The notes under the pieces: model-generated
Seen by the model: the letters and a program-made list of their open reading frames with translations, nothing else
The model's database searches: none
Told to the model about the DNA's origin: nothing
Assembly: GCA_944384125.1 (NCBI GenBank)
Contig: CALWSF010000003.1
Span: 42,651 to 106,650, forward strand
Direction: 5' to 3'
Length of the DNA: 64,000 bases
From: an uncultured Lachnospiraceae bacterium
GTDB taxonomy: Bacteria > Bacillota > Clostridia > Lachnospirales > Lachnospiraceae
Translations under genes and position numbers: made by a program
Shown here: positions 8,974 through 17,841 of the stretch, one piece after another
Layout: the number at the start of each line of letters is the position of its first letter
How positions within the stretch are numbered: position 1 is the first letter of the stretch

Positions 8974-9014
8974 AAACAGGGGCTTTCCGCCGTATTTCCG
9001 GCGGAAAGCCCCTG
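8974..9014 (-). terminator. Rho-independent terminator after the Na+ symporter gene
   Basis: A perfect 15-bp stem (CAGGGGCTTTCCGCC with its complement) around an 8-base loop, followed leftward by TTTT. It closes the nucleoside/symporter transcript before the rnf promoter. Confidence 0.88.
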
Positions 9015-9109
9015 CAGTTCATCTCGTTTTTCAATTAAATTATCACTTCCATATTTCGCCTTTTTTTGCCATGTTTTCACAACAAAAAAGTCTCTTCACA
9101 CAGATAAAA

Positions 9110-10480
9110 TCAGCCTGCAAACTTGGACCAGTATCCCTGAATGAAAATAAACAGGATAATGACAGGAATCACATAGGAAACATATCCCTTTACCCATCTC
9201 GGGAAACGCAGGCCTTCTCCCGCATTGGCCTCCTTAAGGAAATTCTCAAAGCCCCAGCCATACCGGCTTGTACAGAACAGCAGATACACCAGACTTCCGA
9301 TGGGAAGCAGGTTATTGCTGACAAGAAAATCCTCCAGGTCAAGAATCGTAGATCCCTCTCCGAAGGGCGCAAAGCTGCTCCATGCATTAAAGCCCAGAAC
9401 GCATGGAATGGAGAGTGCAATAATTACAAATGTATTGACCAGGACGGCCTTCTTTACGGAGCATCCCGTCAGGTCCGTCGCAAATGATACAATATTCTGG
9501 AAAACGGCAATAACCGTTGACGCAGCCGCAAAGGACATAAACACAAAAAACAGCGTTCCCCAGAACTGACCTCCGGGCATGTTGTTAAACACATTGGGCA
9601 GCGTGATAAAAATCAGACTGGGACCCTGTCCCGCTTCAATATTATAGGCAAAGCAGGCCGGAAAAATTATAAGTCCCGCCATAAATGCCACAAACGTGTC
9701 AAGAACAAGCACATTGATGGCCTCTCCTGCCAGTCTCCGCTCTCTTCCGATATAGCTGCCGAAAATAGCCAGTGCACCGATTCCGATACTCAGAGTGAAA
9801 AACGACTGGCCAAGGGCCGCAAACACAACCTCTCCCAGTCCGGCTTCCCTGATTTTGGAAAAATCCGGTTTCAGATAAAACTCCAGTCCGGGACCGCCGC
9901 CTTCCATGCGAACAGAATTAACAGCCAGGGCAATCATCAGAAACAGAAGACAAACCATCATAAGCTTTGTGATCTTTTCCACACCATTCTGCAGTCCCAT
10001 GGCACAGATTGAGAAACACAGAACCACACAGATTACCATAAAGCCAATCATAAGCGTCGGATTTGCAAGAACACTGTTAAACTCAGCGGCCACTCCTTCC
10101 GCATCAAGTCCCGTGAAATCTCCAAGTGCCATCTTGACTACATAGAGGAACAGCCAGCCGGCAACCGTAGTGTAAAACATCATCAGAATATAATTGCCCG
10201 CCATGGCAAACCATTTTTCAATATGCCATTTTGTTCCTTTCGGTTCCAGCACATCAAAAGAAAGCGCCGCACTTTTCTGACTTGCTCTTCCGACCGCAAA
10301 CTCCATCACAATGATGGGAAGTCCCAGAAGAATCAGAAATGCCACATAAATCAGTACAAAAGCCGCGCCCCCATACTGCCCGACTATATAGGGAAAACGC
10401 CAGACATTCCCCAGACCAATGGCACAGCCTGCAGAAATCAGAATAAATCCCAGCCGGGAGGAAAACTTTTCTCTACCCAT
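9110..10480 (-). CDS. Neurotransmitter:sodium symporter (NSS/SNF) family transporter
   Basis: Na+-coupled importer of the LeuT fold, 456 residues with about 11-12 helices. The N-terminus has the family signature GCAIGLGNVWRFPY (unwound helix 1, sodium and substrate site), then GGAAFVLIY and GLPIIVMEFAVGR. Bacterial members (MhsT, Tyt1, TnaT) carry hydrophobic or aromatic amino acids, so an amino acid is the likely substrate. It follows the ribokinase gene across a terminator-like hairpin (10502-10550) and has little room for its own promoter, so it is probably expressed by read-through of the upstream operon. Na+ coupling fits a cell with Rnf. Confidence 0.93.
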   Translation of the reverse strand: MGREKFSSRLGFILISAGCAIGLGNVWRFPYIVGQYGGAAFVLIYVAFLILLGLPIIVMEFAVGRASQKSAALSFDVLEPKGTKWHIEKWFAMAGNYILMMFYTTVAGWLFLYVVKMALGDFTGLDAEGVAAEFNSVLANPTLMIGFMVICVVLCFSICAMGLQNGVEKITKLMMVCLLFLMIALAVNSVRMEGGGPGLEFYLKPDFSKIREAGLGEVVFAALGQSFFTLSIGIGALAIFGSYIGRERRLAGEAINVLVLDTFVAFMAGLIIFPACFAYNIEAGQGPSLIFITLPNVFNNMPGGQFWGTLFFVFMSFAAASTVIAVFQNIVSFATDLTGCSVKKAVLVNTFVIIALSIPCVLGFNAWSSFAPFGEGSTILDLEDFLVSNNLLPIGSLVYLLFCTSRYGWGFENFLKEANAGEGLRFPRWVKGYVSYVIPVIILFIFIQGYWSKFAG

Positions 10481-10501
10481 TTCCTACCATACTCCTTTTA
10501 C

Positions 10502-10550
10502 GAAAATATGGTAACGCCGCAGCCCCATCCGGGACGCCGCAGCGTTACCA
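10502..10550 (-). terminator. Hairpin between ribokinase and NSS genes, likely partial terminator
   Basis: TGGTAACGC pairs with GCGTTACCA around a GC-rich interior that can itself pair partly, followed leftward by ATATTTTC. Only about 20 bases then remain before the symporter gene, so complete termination would leave that gene without a visible promoter. Confidence 0.6.
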
Positions 10551-10599
10551 TACAACATCTTACTATAATTCACTTTAAAAGGCAAGCAAAACAGCCCTG

Positions 10600-11514
10600 T
10601 TATTCATTCCGCTCCTGCAAAAATGCCTCTACCTGAGCTCTGTCCGGAACCGAGGGAGCCGCCCCCGCTTTTGAAACCGCAATCGCAGAAGCCGCAGCAG
10701 CATATCTGAGCGCCTCTCCCGCAGGCTGTCCCTTCTGAAGACCACCAATAAAATATCCGGTAAAAGTATCTCCGGCCGCTGTTGTATCCACAACAGGAAC
10801 CTTAAAGATTCCCTGCCGCAGCTGTTTATCCCCGTCCCGGTACACAGAACCGTCGCCTCCAAGGGTGAGAACAATCCGCGCATCCGGGAAACGCTTTACC
10901 AGCTCATCCATCAGCTTTTGCGGCTCTTCTTCCTGTCCCATTCCGCAGATATCTGATGCCTCAACCTCATTGAGAAGGAAATAGTCCACAAACTCCAGAG
11001 GATAGGATGCAATTTTTTCATCCATAGGCGACGGATTCAGCACAATCTTCATTCCCCGTGCATGGGCCTGTTCCATAATATAGGCAATCTCGCTTATCTC
11101 ATTCTGAAGAATCAGAAAATCTCCTTCTGAAAAGTTTTCCAGCACTCTGTCCGCCATTTCACGATCTATCTTCTGATTGGCACCTCCATACAGCATGATA
11201 CAGTTTTGTCCATCCGGATCCCTCTGAATGATGGCATGGCCTGTCTGTCCCTCCGTATGAAAAATAAAATCCGTGTGAACTCCGGCCCCTTCAAGCTCCC
11301 GTATCAGGAATTCTCCATCCGAAGCCCCCACTGCCCCGGCATGCCATACCTGGGCTCCAGCTTTACTCAGAGCAATTGACTGATTCAGTCCTTTGCCTCC
11401 GCTGAATACACCAAGCGAATTCGAAGACATGGTTTCCCCGGCCCGGACAAAATGAGGCACCTGATAAGTATAATCAATATTGAGCGAGCCGAAATTTAAT
11501 ATTTTCAATATCAT
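10600..11514 (-). CDS. PfkB-family sugar kinase, probable ribokinase
   Basis: Phosphorylates ribose, or possibly the nucleoside itself, with ATP. The 304-residue protein shows the N-terminal substrate loop (FGSLNIDYTY, GGKGLNQSIALSKAG) and the C-terminal PfkB signature DTTAAGDTFTGYF with the catalytic Asp; LNPSPMD and LLNEVEAS are also ribokinase-like. Context supports ribose: a nucleoside ABC importer and a nucleoside hydrolase lie in the same operon. The start ATG overlaps the LacI-family stop by 4 bases. Confidence 0.88.
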   Translation of the reverse strand: MILKILNFGSLNIDYTYQVPHFVRAGETMSSNSLGVFSGGKGLNQSIALSKAGAQVWHAGAVGASDGEFLIRELEGAGVHTDFIFHTEGQTGHAIIQRDPDGQNCIMLYGGANQKIDREMADRVLENFSEGDFLILQNEISEIAYIMEQAHARGMKIVLNPSPMDEKIASYPLEFVDYFLLNEVEASDICGMGQEEEPQKLMDELVKRFPDARIVLTLGGDGSVYRDGDKQLRQGIFKVPVVDTTAAGDTFTGYFIGGLQKGQPAGEALRYAAAASAIAVSKAGAAPSVPDRAQVEAFLQERNE

Positions 11515-12530
11515 TCCCTCCTTGCCGTGCTGTCCCGGACAACCAGCTCCGGTTCAAATATGACAGGCTCCAAAAGTCGCTCTCCCGACTTTACCTGCCT
11601 GAGAAGCCGGCGTACCGATTCCATTCCCATTTCATAAACCTGCTGACGTACTGTTGTAAGAGGTACCTCCAGCATCTGTGCATAAAATACGTCATCATAG
11701 CCCACGACAGAAACCTCATCCGGCACCCGTTTTCCATAAAATTTAAGCCGCTGGCACACACCGTAGGCTGAGGCATCATTGCAGGCAAATATGGCTGTGA
11801 AATCTCTGCTGATAAGCTGATCAACCGCTGCCGCGCCTCCCCTGGGCGTATACTCGCCCGTACATACAAGGGAACTATCCACCGCAACTCCTGCCTCTTT
11901 CATCGCCCGGCAGTATCCCCGGAAACGCGCCTCCGAATCCATCTGGGTTTTGGGCGGTCCCATAACGCAGGCAATCCGCCGATGCCCCAGCTCAATCAGA
12001 TATTTGGTGGCCAGATACCCTCCCACCTCATGATCTGTTCCGATTCCGGGACATCCGCATCCGGACGGAATTCTGTCCAGCACAATATAAGGCACCCTCA
12101 GTTCTTCCAGAAGCTCCAGCGCCCTCCGGGCCATCTCCCTGGTGTTATCCTTGGCCATAATAAAAATGATTCCATCTGCCCCTTTGTCCGCAAGCAGATT
12201 AATATACTCTATATCCCTTTCATGGCGGTCAGATGTATTGCAGAGGATAACGCTCCAGCCGCTCTCACTGCACGCCTCATCGATCGCCCGCGCCATATTG
12301 GCGAAATACACATTTGCAATATCCGGCACGATCAATCCGATTGATTTGCTTCTTTTTTTTACAAGACTGACCGCCAGCTGATTCGGTCTGTAATTCATCC
12401 GTTCCGCGGCATCCAGAATCCTTTTTTTGGTCTCAGCCGATATCTTATGGCCTTTTCCGTTGAGGACGAGAGAAATCGTCGTGACAGAAAATCCTGTCAG
12501 CGTCGCAATATCCTTGATCGTCGTTCTCAA
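11511..12530 (-). CDS. LacI-family transcriptional regulator
   Basis: 339 residues: N-terminal LacI helix-turn-helix (TIKDIATLTGFSVTTISLVLNG, about 3-24), hinge helix (PNQLAVSLVKK), then a periplasmic-binding-protein-like effector domain (IGLIVPDIANVYFA onward). It lies inside the nucleoside-salvage operon, overlapping both neighbours by 4 bases, so it is probably a local repressor induced by ribose or a nucleoside. CG-centred palindromes near the bmpA promoter (21645-21691) are its natural targets. Confidence 0.92.
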   Translation of the reverse strand: MRTTIKDIATLTGFSVTTISLVLNGKGHKISAETKKRILDAAERMNYRPNQLAVSLVKKRSKSIGLIVPDIANVYFANMARAIDEACSESGWSVILCNTSDRHERDIEYINLLADKGADGIIFIMAKDNTREMARRALELLEELRVPYIVLDRIPSGCGCPGIGTDHEVGGYLATKYLIELGHRRIACVMGPPKTQMDSEARFRGYCRAMKEAGVAVDSSLVCTGEYTPRGGAAAVDQLISRDFTAIFACNDASAYGVCQRLKFYGKRVPDEVSVVGYDDVFYAQMLEVPLTTVRQQVYEMGMESVRRLLRQVKSGERLLEPVIFEPELVVRDSTARRE

Positions 12531-13672
12531 TCCGCCACCTCCGCCGTAATCAGATCCGTCAGAATATCTATTGCCTTCTGATATTTTTTCAGCTCAACTC
12601 TCTCATTAGGCTTGTGCGCCATATCCGCTTCTCCCGGTCCGAACAAAAGAACAGCCATATCTTCACGGCCTCTGGTCAGAATTGATGCATCCGTAAAATA
12701 ATTGATCCCTGTAAGTCCCGGCTCAAGACCCTGAGCTTCTATACATCTTTTAAGACGTCCGGCAAACGGATGAGCAGGATCCAGTTCTATGGCACGCCGA
12801 TCATTTCTGACAGAGAACTCTGCCCGGAGCACACCTTTTGTTCCGGCCTGCCGCTCATTGGCCATCTCTTTTGCTTTTTCCAGAATCATCTGAGATGTCA
12901 GTCCCGGTGTCAGACGCATATCCATCAGAAGAACACATTCGTCCGGTGTCATATTGGGTGCCACTCCACCGGTAATCTGCGTAATCTGAGCTGTAGATTT
13001 TCCAAGCACCGGATGAGAAAAGCTCTCCGCATATTTTCGCAGTCCGTCTGCCAGAGAAACTGCTTCCTCCACCGCATTGCAGCCTTCCTGCGGATACGCG
13101 CCGTGACTGGTGCGTCCCATAACATGCATTTCCAGCCACAGACAGCCCTTCTGAGCCACTCCCATCCGACAGCCCGTAGGCTCTCCCACAAGAAGCTCAC
13201 AGGCTGTTTCCGGCATGACGTTCAAAAGCGCATGCTCCGCTCCCAGACCATTTTTCTCTTCATCACAGGTCCCAATAAAATAAATGGTGCGGGAGGCCTC
13301 CCGGCCGGAATGGAAAAAGGAACAGAGAGCGTAAACCATGGCGGCCAGACCACTCTTCATATCGCTGGCTCCCCTTGCACATATGAAACCATCCTTCTGG
13401 ACCGGACAGGCCGGATCTGTACTCCACTCCTCTATCTTCCCGTAAGGGACCGTATCCAGGTGTCCGTTCCAGATCATGGGCGGCTTTGTATCATCGCCCC
13501 TGAGAACTGCCATCACATTGGCATGCCTGTCATCAATCCTGTCCAGTCTGGCCGGAATTCCCGCTTCATTAAAATAACGGTACAGATATTCCGCCACCGC
13601 GCCCTCATCATCCCGTCCGTTCACACTGGGTATTGAAAGCAGATCATTTAAAAGTTTCAGCGCCTTTTCCAT
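12527..13672 (-). CDS. M20-family metallohydrolase (ArgE/DapE/CPG2-like)
   Basis: A dinuclear zinc hydrolase of 381 residues that cleaves an amide bond of an N-acyl, peptide or carbamoyl substrate. Metal ligands are in GHLDTVP, ARGASDMKSG, CDEEKNGLGA (catalytic Glu pair) and GEPTGC, with a lid dimerisation domain (about 175-290). It overlaps lacI by 4 bases, and GAGGAG directly precedes its ATG. A second, only distantly similar M20 gene lies 2 kb upstream in the same operon. The substrate is unknown; the surroundings suggest an amide-bearing purine or pyrimidine derivative or an N-acyl amino acid. Confidence 0.9.
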   Translation of the reverse strand: MEKALKLLNDLLSIPSVNGRDDEGAVAEYLYRYFNEAGIPARLDRIDDRHANVMAVLRGDDTKPPMIWNGHLDTVPYGKIEEWSTDPACPVQKDGFICARGASDMKSGLAAMVYALCSFFHSGREASRTIYFIGTCDEEKNGLGAEHALLNVMPETACELLVGEPTGCRMGVAQKGCLWLEMHVMGRTSHGAYPQEGCNAVEEAVSLADGLRKYAESFSHPVLGKSTAQITQITGGVAPNMTPDECVLLMDMRLTPGLTSQMILEKAKEMANERQAGTKGVLRAEFSVRNDRRAIELDPAHPFAGRLKRCIEAQGLEPGLTGINYFTDASILTRGREDMAVLLFGPGEADMAHKPNERVELKKYQKAIDILTDLITAEVAD

Positions 13673-13738
13673 CTCCTCATCGCCTCCTGGCCGACGGCCG
13701 TCCCGGCGGGGCGGCCGTTTATAATCATTTGCTGTATG

Positions 13739-14485
13739 CTATTTTCTTGTCAGCCATGCAGCAATGTTCTGCCACAGTTTATTGTAATACTCCCACTCAC
13801 AGAATTCCGGCGGAGCCCAGTGAGGAGCACAGTCAGTCGTTACAACAGCACTTCTGCCTTTTCCATACTCTCCGAAAGCAATGAAAGGATCTCCCTCAAC
13901 CGTAACAGGAACTGAAGCCTCCGCTTTCGCGATTACTTTATTATATCCCAGAACTTCAGGCCATTCTCCCGGAAGGCCTGCAAGAGCCTCGTGCTCTGCA
14001 ACCGTAACAGGTTTTACACCCTCACAATGCTCCATGCGGTCGTCAACTGTGAGCACCTCAACCGGCAGAACTTCCTGAACGGCCGTGTCATGCCACTTTC
14101 CTTTGGCGTCCACTCCCGAGAATGTAAGATATCCTCCCACCATCAGAAGTGCCCCTCCGTCCAGCACATAATCACGGATCAGGTTGCAGCGGTTGGGCAT
14201 CTTCTCACTGCGCGTAAAAGTTGCTCCCGGAAGAAGAAGGGTATTTGCCCCGATATCTGAAAGAATTACCATTTCATACTCTTTGAGTTCTTCCATAGTA
14301 AACGGAAACTCCTCATTTGCCAGATGATTGGGAAGGAAGGTCACTTCATACCCGCCTGCCTCCAGCGCCGCCTTAAGCCATTTTTCTCCTGTCTCATAGG
14401 TTGATGTATAGAATGAATCAAATCCTTTTACATGTGTTGTATAGCTCATCCAGGATTCTCCTGCCAGCAACACTTTTCTGCTCAT
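13739..14485 (-). CDS. GATase1-like protein (class I glutamine amidotransferase fold)
   Basis: 248 residues resembling the GATase1_like group related to COG5426 and ThuA. Visible features are an N-terminal LLAGESW, MVILSDIGANTLLLPG, RDYVLDGGALLMVGGYLTFSG and a C-terminal GRSAVVTTDCAPHWAP. The position where a true amidotransferase has its nucleophilic Cys (GGALLMVGG) has none, so glutaminase activity is unlikely; a carbohydrate or nucleoside-ligand role is possible but unproven. It sits between two M20 hydrolases with short gaps and its own AAGGAGG. Function not established. Confidence 0.7.
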   Translation of the reverse strand: MSRKVLLAGESWMSYTTHVKGFDSFYTSTYETGEKWLKAALEAGGYEVTFLPNHLANEEFPFTMEELKEYEMVILSDIGANTLLLPGATFTRSEKMPNRCNLIRDYVLDGGALLMVGGYLTFSGVDAKGKWHDTAVQEVLPVEVLTVDDRMEHCEGVKPVTVAEHEALAGLPGEWPEVLGYNKVIAKAEASVPVTVEGDPFIAFGEYGKGRSAVVTTDCAPHWAPPEFCEWEYYNKLWQNIAAWLTRK

Positions 14486-14570
14486 ATTACTTTCCTCCTT
14501 ATTTCATGGTGCGTTTTCTCATATTCCGCACAAATCTTTGCATTAAACTCTTATTTTCCGTGCCCCGCTT

Positions 14571-15845
14571 TTATTTTACCTTACCCCATTCAAGGATCAG
14601 TCCGGCGTAGACAAGAATCGATTCCAGGTAAGAATCCAGGCTGATCCACTCGTCAACCGCATGGCACTGGGCTCCTCCGCCGGGGCCAAACTGGATCGTA
14701 GGACAACCGGCAATATTTCTCCACAGACGCGAGTCGCATCCGAAATGCGATCCCGCAACCCGGGCCTTCCGTCCCAGAGTATCCGCATACACCTTTTTAA
14801 ATTCATCTACCAGAGGATGCTCTTCATCCATCTCAAATCCATGGCCGGTCTGATAAATCGATATGACAGGAGGATGCTTCTCCATCCAGGCATCAGCCCT
14901 TGCCGCCCGTTCCACTGTCTCCGTAAATTCAGCTACCACCTGCTCCTGACTCATCATCCCCGGAATGTAATGGACACATGTGGAAAAACTGCAGTCTCCC
15001 GGCACCGTGGAACCGGCTGTTCCTCCCGATATCACTCCGATATTCAGACTGGGAGGAGGAAGCAGCGGGTGTTTGTATGTAAGAAGCCACCCGTGCTCCA
15101 TCTCATTCAGTGCATCTATTACCTTGATTGCCTTTTCGATAGCACTGACTCCGTTTTTCTTTTCTCCGGAATGACAGGCCAGACCCGTAAAATCCACTTT
15201 GAAAAACACCCAGCCCATATGAGCAAGAATAAGGGTATCATCTGTAGGCTCACAGTTTACCACTCCATCTGCCTTAAGTCCTCTCATGACAGCCTGAATG
15301 GAACCGTTTCCGCCGCCTTCCTCGTCACACACGGATGTAATGATAACATCTCCGGGAATCTCAGCACCGGCATCCTGCAGAAGACGGACTGCCATCACGG
15401 AAGCCATCAGGCCTCCCTTCATATCAGCGGCTCCCCGCCCGTAAAGCTTTCCGTCACGGATAACAGGCTCAAACGGCGGATTTGTCCAGCCGTCCGCCGC
15501 ATCAGCCGGCATCACATCAATATGACCGTTAAAAAGAAGACTTCTTCCTCCGGATTTGCCTCTGAACGAAGCATACACGTTCATACGGTTTTCCTGATTA
15601 TGTCCGGTATTGCCCTCCTGGTATTTTTCCAGACTTTCCAGAATAACAGACTCACTCATGGGATCCGTCTCAATGGAATCAGCTCCCATGGAACGGAGCA
15701 TTTCAACCAGATACTCCTGCCCTTCCTTTTCAAGCCCGCCTCCGATACCATGGCCGATATCATGTGTATCTATGGCCACAAAATCTTTCAGCGCCTTTAT
15801 ATATGTCTCTCTGTTCTTCTCCAGAGTTTCGCGCAAATTCTTCAT
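14571..15845 (-). CDS. M20-family metallohydrolase (ArgE/acetylornithine-deacetylase-like)
   Basis: 424 residues with GHIDVMP, GRGAADMKGG, CDEEGGGNGS and NCEPTDD, the zinc-binding and catalytic motifs of M20A hydrolases, plus the dimerisation lid between about 205 and 320. The N-terminal DTHDIGHG..GG-E segment is unlike DapE and closer to ArgE-type proteins of unknown specificity. It starts 15 bases after the nucleoside hydrolase stop, so both are expressed together. It probably deacylates an imported compound; the exact substrate cannot be read from sequence. Confidence 0.88.
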   Translation of the reverse strand: MKNLRETLEKNRETYIKALKDFVAIDTHDIGHGIGGGLEKEGQEYLVEMLRSMGADSIETDPMSESVILESLEKYQEGNTGHNQENRMNVYASFRGKSGGRSLLFNGHIDVMPADAADGWTNPPFEPVIRDGKLYGRGAADMKGGLMASVMAVRLLQDAGAEIPGDVIITSVCDEEGGGNGSIQAVMRGLKADGVVNCEPTDDTLILAHMGWVFFKVDFTGLACHSGEKKNGVSAIEKAIKVIDALNEMEHGWLLTYKHPLLPPPSLNIGVISGGTAGSTVPGDCSFSTCVHYIPGMMSQEQVVAEFTETVERAARADAWMEKHPPVISIYQTGHGFEMDEEHPLVDEFKKVYADTLGRKARVAGSHFGCDSRLWRNIAGCPTIQFGPGGGAQCHAVDEWISLDSYLESILVYAGLILEWGKVK

Positions 15846-15860
15846 ATTTCCGCCTCCGGT

Positions 15861-16793
15861 CTAATTATATTTTCTCAGCCCGTCCTCGATAATGTTCCAG
15901 AACTTCTCCACATCAATGTCAATTGCCACATCAGCTGTGGGCTCAAGCTTCTGATAACCGAAATAATCACAGTTGGTCCGTCCGTAAGACTGTGTACTGC
16001 GGATATCAATTTCCGCATGCATCGGCTTTACCGTCAGAACAGAAGGATCAATCAGATATGCAATCGTGATGGGATCATGAAGCGGGCCTCCCTCCCAGCC
16101 GAATACTTCTTTCTGGCTCTTGCAGAAATGACGCATCAAATCAACAAAAAGCTGCGATGCCTTGTTTCCCACCTTTTCCATGCGCTCCACAACAGACGGA
16201 TAGCACAGAGCCTTCCTCGTTACATCCAGACCAACCATTGTAATGGGACGGCCGCTGGTAAAACATACATATGCAGCATCCGCATCCGCAATAATATTAA
16301 ATTCCGCAGCCGGCGTTACATTTCCGTTTGTATAGGCGCCTCCCATTAAAACTATCTGCCGGATTTTGGGAATGATAGCCGGCTCCATACGCATAGCCAT
16401 GGCGAGATTTGTCATCGGCCCCGTGGTTACCATGGTAATATCGCCATCTGAATCAAGAAGTGTCCGTATGATAAAGTTTACTGCATGTTCCGGCTCAAGC
16501 TCCTTTGTCAGAGGCTCAAATACAGGGCCGTCAAGTCCTGTCTCACCGTGAATATCTGCAGCTACCATTTTTTCGCGGATCATAGGCTGACCGCATCCCG
16601 CATACACCGGCACATCAAGTCCGACACACTGGCAGACATTCCGTGCATTTACCTGCGTTTTCTCAAGTGTCTGATTTCCTGCCACTACCGTGATCCCCAG
16701 CAGATCGATTTTTTCACTTTTTCCCGCCAGAAGAATCGCCACTGCATCATCATGTCCCGGATCGCAGTCGAGAATAATTTTTGTTTTCTCCAT
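15861..16793 (-). CDS. Inosine-uridine-preferring nucleoside hydrolase (IUNH)
   Basis: Hydrolyses the N-glycosidic bond of purine or pyrimidine ribonucleosides to free base and ribose. The Ca2+-binding signature DCDPGHDDA is at the N-terminus, with TTGPMTNLAMAM, LMGGAY..GN and AEFNIIADADAA later; LHDPITIAYLIDP supplies the C-terminal active-site His-Asp. The start at 16793 is 8 bases from AAAGGAG and preferred over an upstream ATG, giving 310 residues, the family norm. The nucleoside ABC transporter is directly upstream and a ribokinase downstream, forming a complete import-cleave-phosphorylate route. Confidence 0.95.
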   Translation of the reverse strand: MEKTKIILDCDPGHDDAVAILLAGKSEKIDLLGITVVAGNQTLEKTQVNARNVCQCVGLDVPVYAGCGQPMIREKMVAADIHGETGLDGPVFEPLTKELEPEHAVNFIIRTLLDSDGDITMVTTGPMTNLAMAMRMEPAIIPKIRQIVLMGGAYTNGNVTPAAEFNIIADADAAYVCFTSGRPITMVGLDVTRKALCYPSVVERMEKVGNKASQLFVDLMRHFCKSQKEVFGWEGGPLHDPITIAYLIDPSVLTVKPMHAEIDIRSTQSYGRTNCDYFGYQKLEPTADVAIDIDVEKFWNIIEDGLRKYN

Positions 16794-16846
16794 ATGTCTG
16801 TCTCCTTTACTGTTGTCATTCATTTAACCGTTCTGTTTCATGTTCA

Positions 16847-16901
16847 TGCCGCAGATGCGGCACTTATCCATCCGGAAACTGTTCTCTTTCTCAGTTTCCG
16901 G
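16847..16901 (-). other. Two intergenic stem-loops without U-tracts
   Basis: CCGGAAACTG with its perfect complement (10-bp stem, 16872-16901) overlaps the stop of the upstream permease gene, and TGCCGCA-N2-TGCGGCA follows at 16847-16862. Neither has a T-run, so they are more likely mRNA-stabilising or processing structures than terminators. Confidence 0.55.
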
Positions 16902-17841
16902 AATGAAGTGCTGATTCTCTCTTCCGACCTGCCGACAGCTTCGCCACCATAGAGATAGAAAGAACCGCTACCGTCACAATATAAGGCATCATAAGTACGA
17001 ACTGGGACGGTATGCCGTAAGCCTGCAGTCTTGCTCCAATGGAATCTGAAAAACCGAACAGGAGGCATCCAAGAGCTGTAAACACAGGATTTGCACCGCC
17101 GAAATACATGGCAGCAACTCCCATAAATCCTCTGTTGTTCGTCATATTTTCAATAAACTGTGTGCTGTATCCCAGAGAAAGATGCGCTCCGGCAAGTCCT
17201 CCGATAAGTCCGGAGATCAGCATTGCCTGATATTTTACTGAATTTACTCTGATTCCCGCTGTTTTTGCCGCCTCCGGGAACTGGCCTACCGCTCTGAGTC
17301 TGAGACCCCAGACTGTTTTATAAAATAAGAACTGAAGGAAAATAATCAGTATAATTGCAAACCATTCTGTGACGCACCAGTCATTGAACAGCTCCCCAAG
17401 AACAGGAATACTGTCAAGAAATGCAAGATTTACTCTGGGAATAGCTTTAATATCCGGGCTTGAAAAACTTCCCGTACTGTTAAAGATTGCTTTAACCAGG
17501 AACTTGGTAATTGCCAGCGCCAGCATATTAATTCCCATACCGATGGCACAAATCTCAGAATTATAACGGATATGGCCCACCGCCATAATCATGGAAATAA
17601 TGGCTCCGGCAATCATGGCAGCCACAATTCCCAGAAACCAGCTTCCGGAAAAATAACTTACTGTAACAGCCGTAAAAGCACCGACCAGCATGATACCTTC
17701 CGTACCGATATTCAGGATGTTGGCCTGCTGCGTGATAGCCGCACAGAGGGCGGCAAAAATAATCGGCGTTGCCGAACGGAATGTCGCATATACAAGCGAC
17801 ACATTAAAAATCTTATCAAAATTTTCTAAAATCGCATTCAT
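16891..17841 (-). CDS. Nucleoside ABC transporter permease (NupQ/YufQ-like)
   Basis: 316-residue permease of the BPD_transp_2 family with 8-10 helices. The N-terminal LCAAITQQANILNIGTEG motif and LRAVGQFPEAAKTAGI (the loop contacting the ATPase) match the second permease of BmpA/PnrA-type nucleoside importers such as B. subtilis NupQ. The start overlaps the upstream permease stop by 4 bases. It forms the membrane channel with the NupP-like partner. Confidence 0.92.
   Translation of the reverse strand: MNAILENFDKIFNVSLVYATFRSATPIIFAALCAAITQQANILNIGTEGIMLVGAFTAVTVSYFSGSWFLGIVAAMIAGAIISMIMAVGHIRYNSEICAIGMGINMLALAITKFLVKAIFNSTGSFSSPDIKAIPRVNLAFLDSIPVLGELFNDWCVTEWFAIILIIFLQFLFYKTVWGLRLRAVGQFPEAAKTAGIRVNSVKYQAMLISGLIGGLAGAHLSLGYSTQFIENMTNNRGFMGVAAMYFGGANPVFTALGCLLFGFSDSIGARLQAYGIPSQFVLMMPYIVTVAVLSISMVAKLSAGRKRESALHSGN

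Noticed and set aside
13675-13730. GC-rich palindrome before the M20 gene as a terminator
   Set aside because: On the transcribed strand it is followed by the ribosome binding site of the next gene and no T-run, so termination is unlikely.
14661-16349. A 562-codon open frame on the plus strand
   Set aside because: It lies antisense to the M20 and nucleoside hydrolase genes, which have full motifs. Its translation is rich in His, Cys and Ser without any domain, and it has no ribosome binding site.
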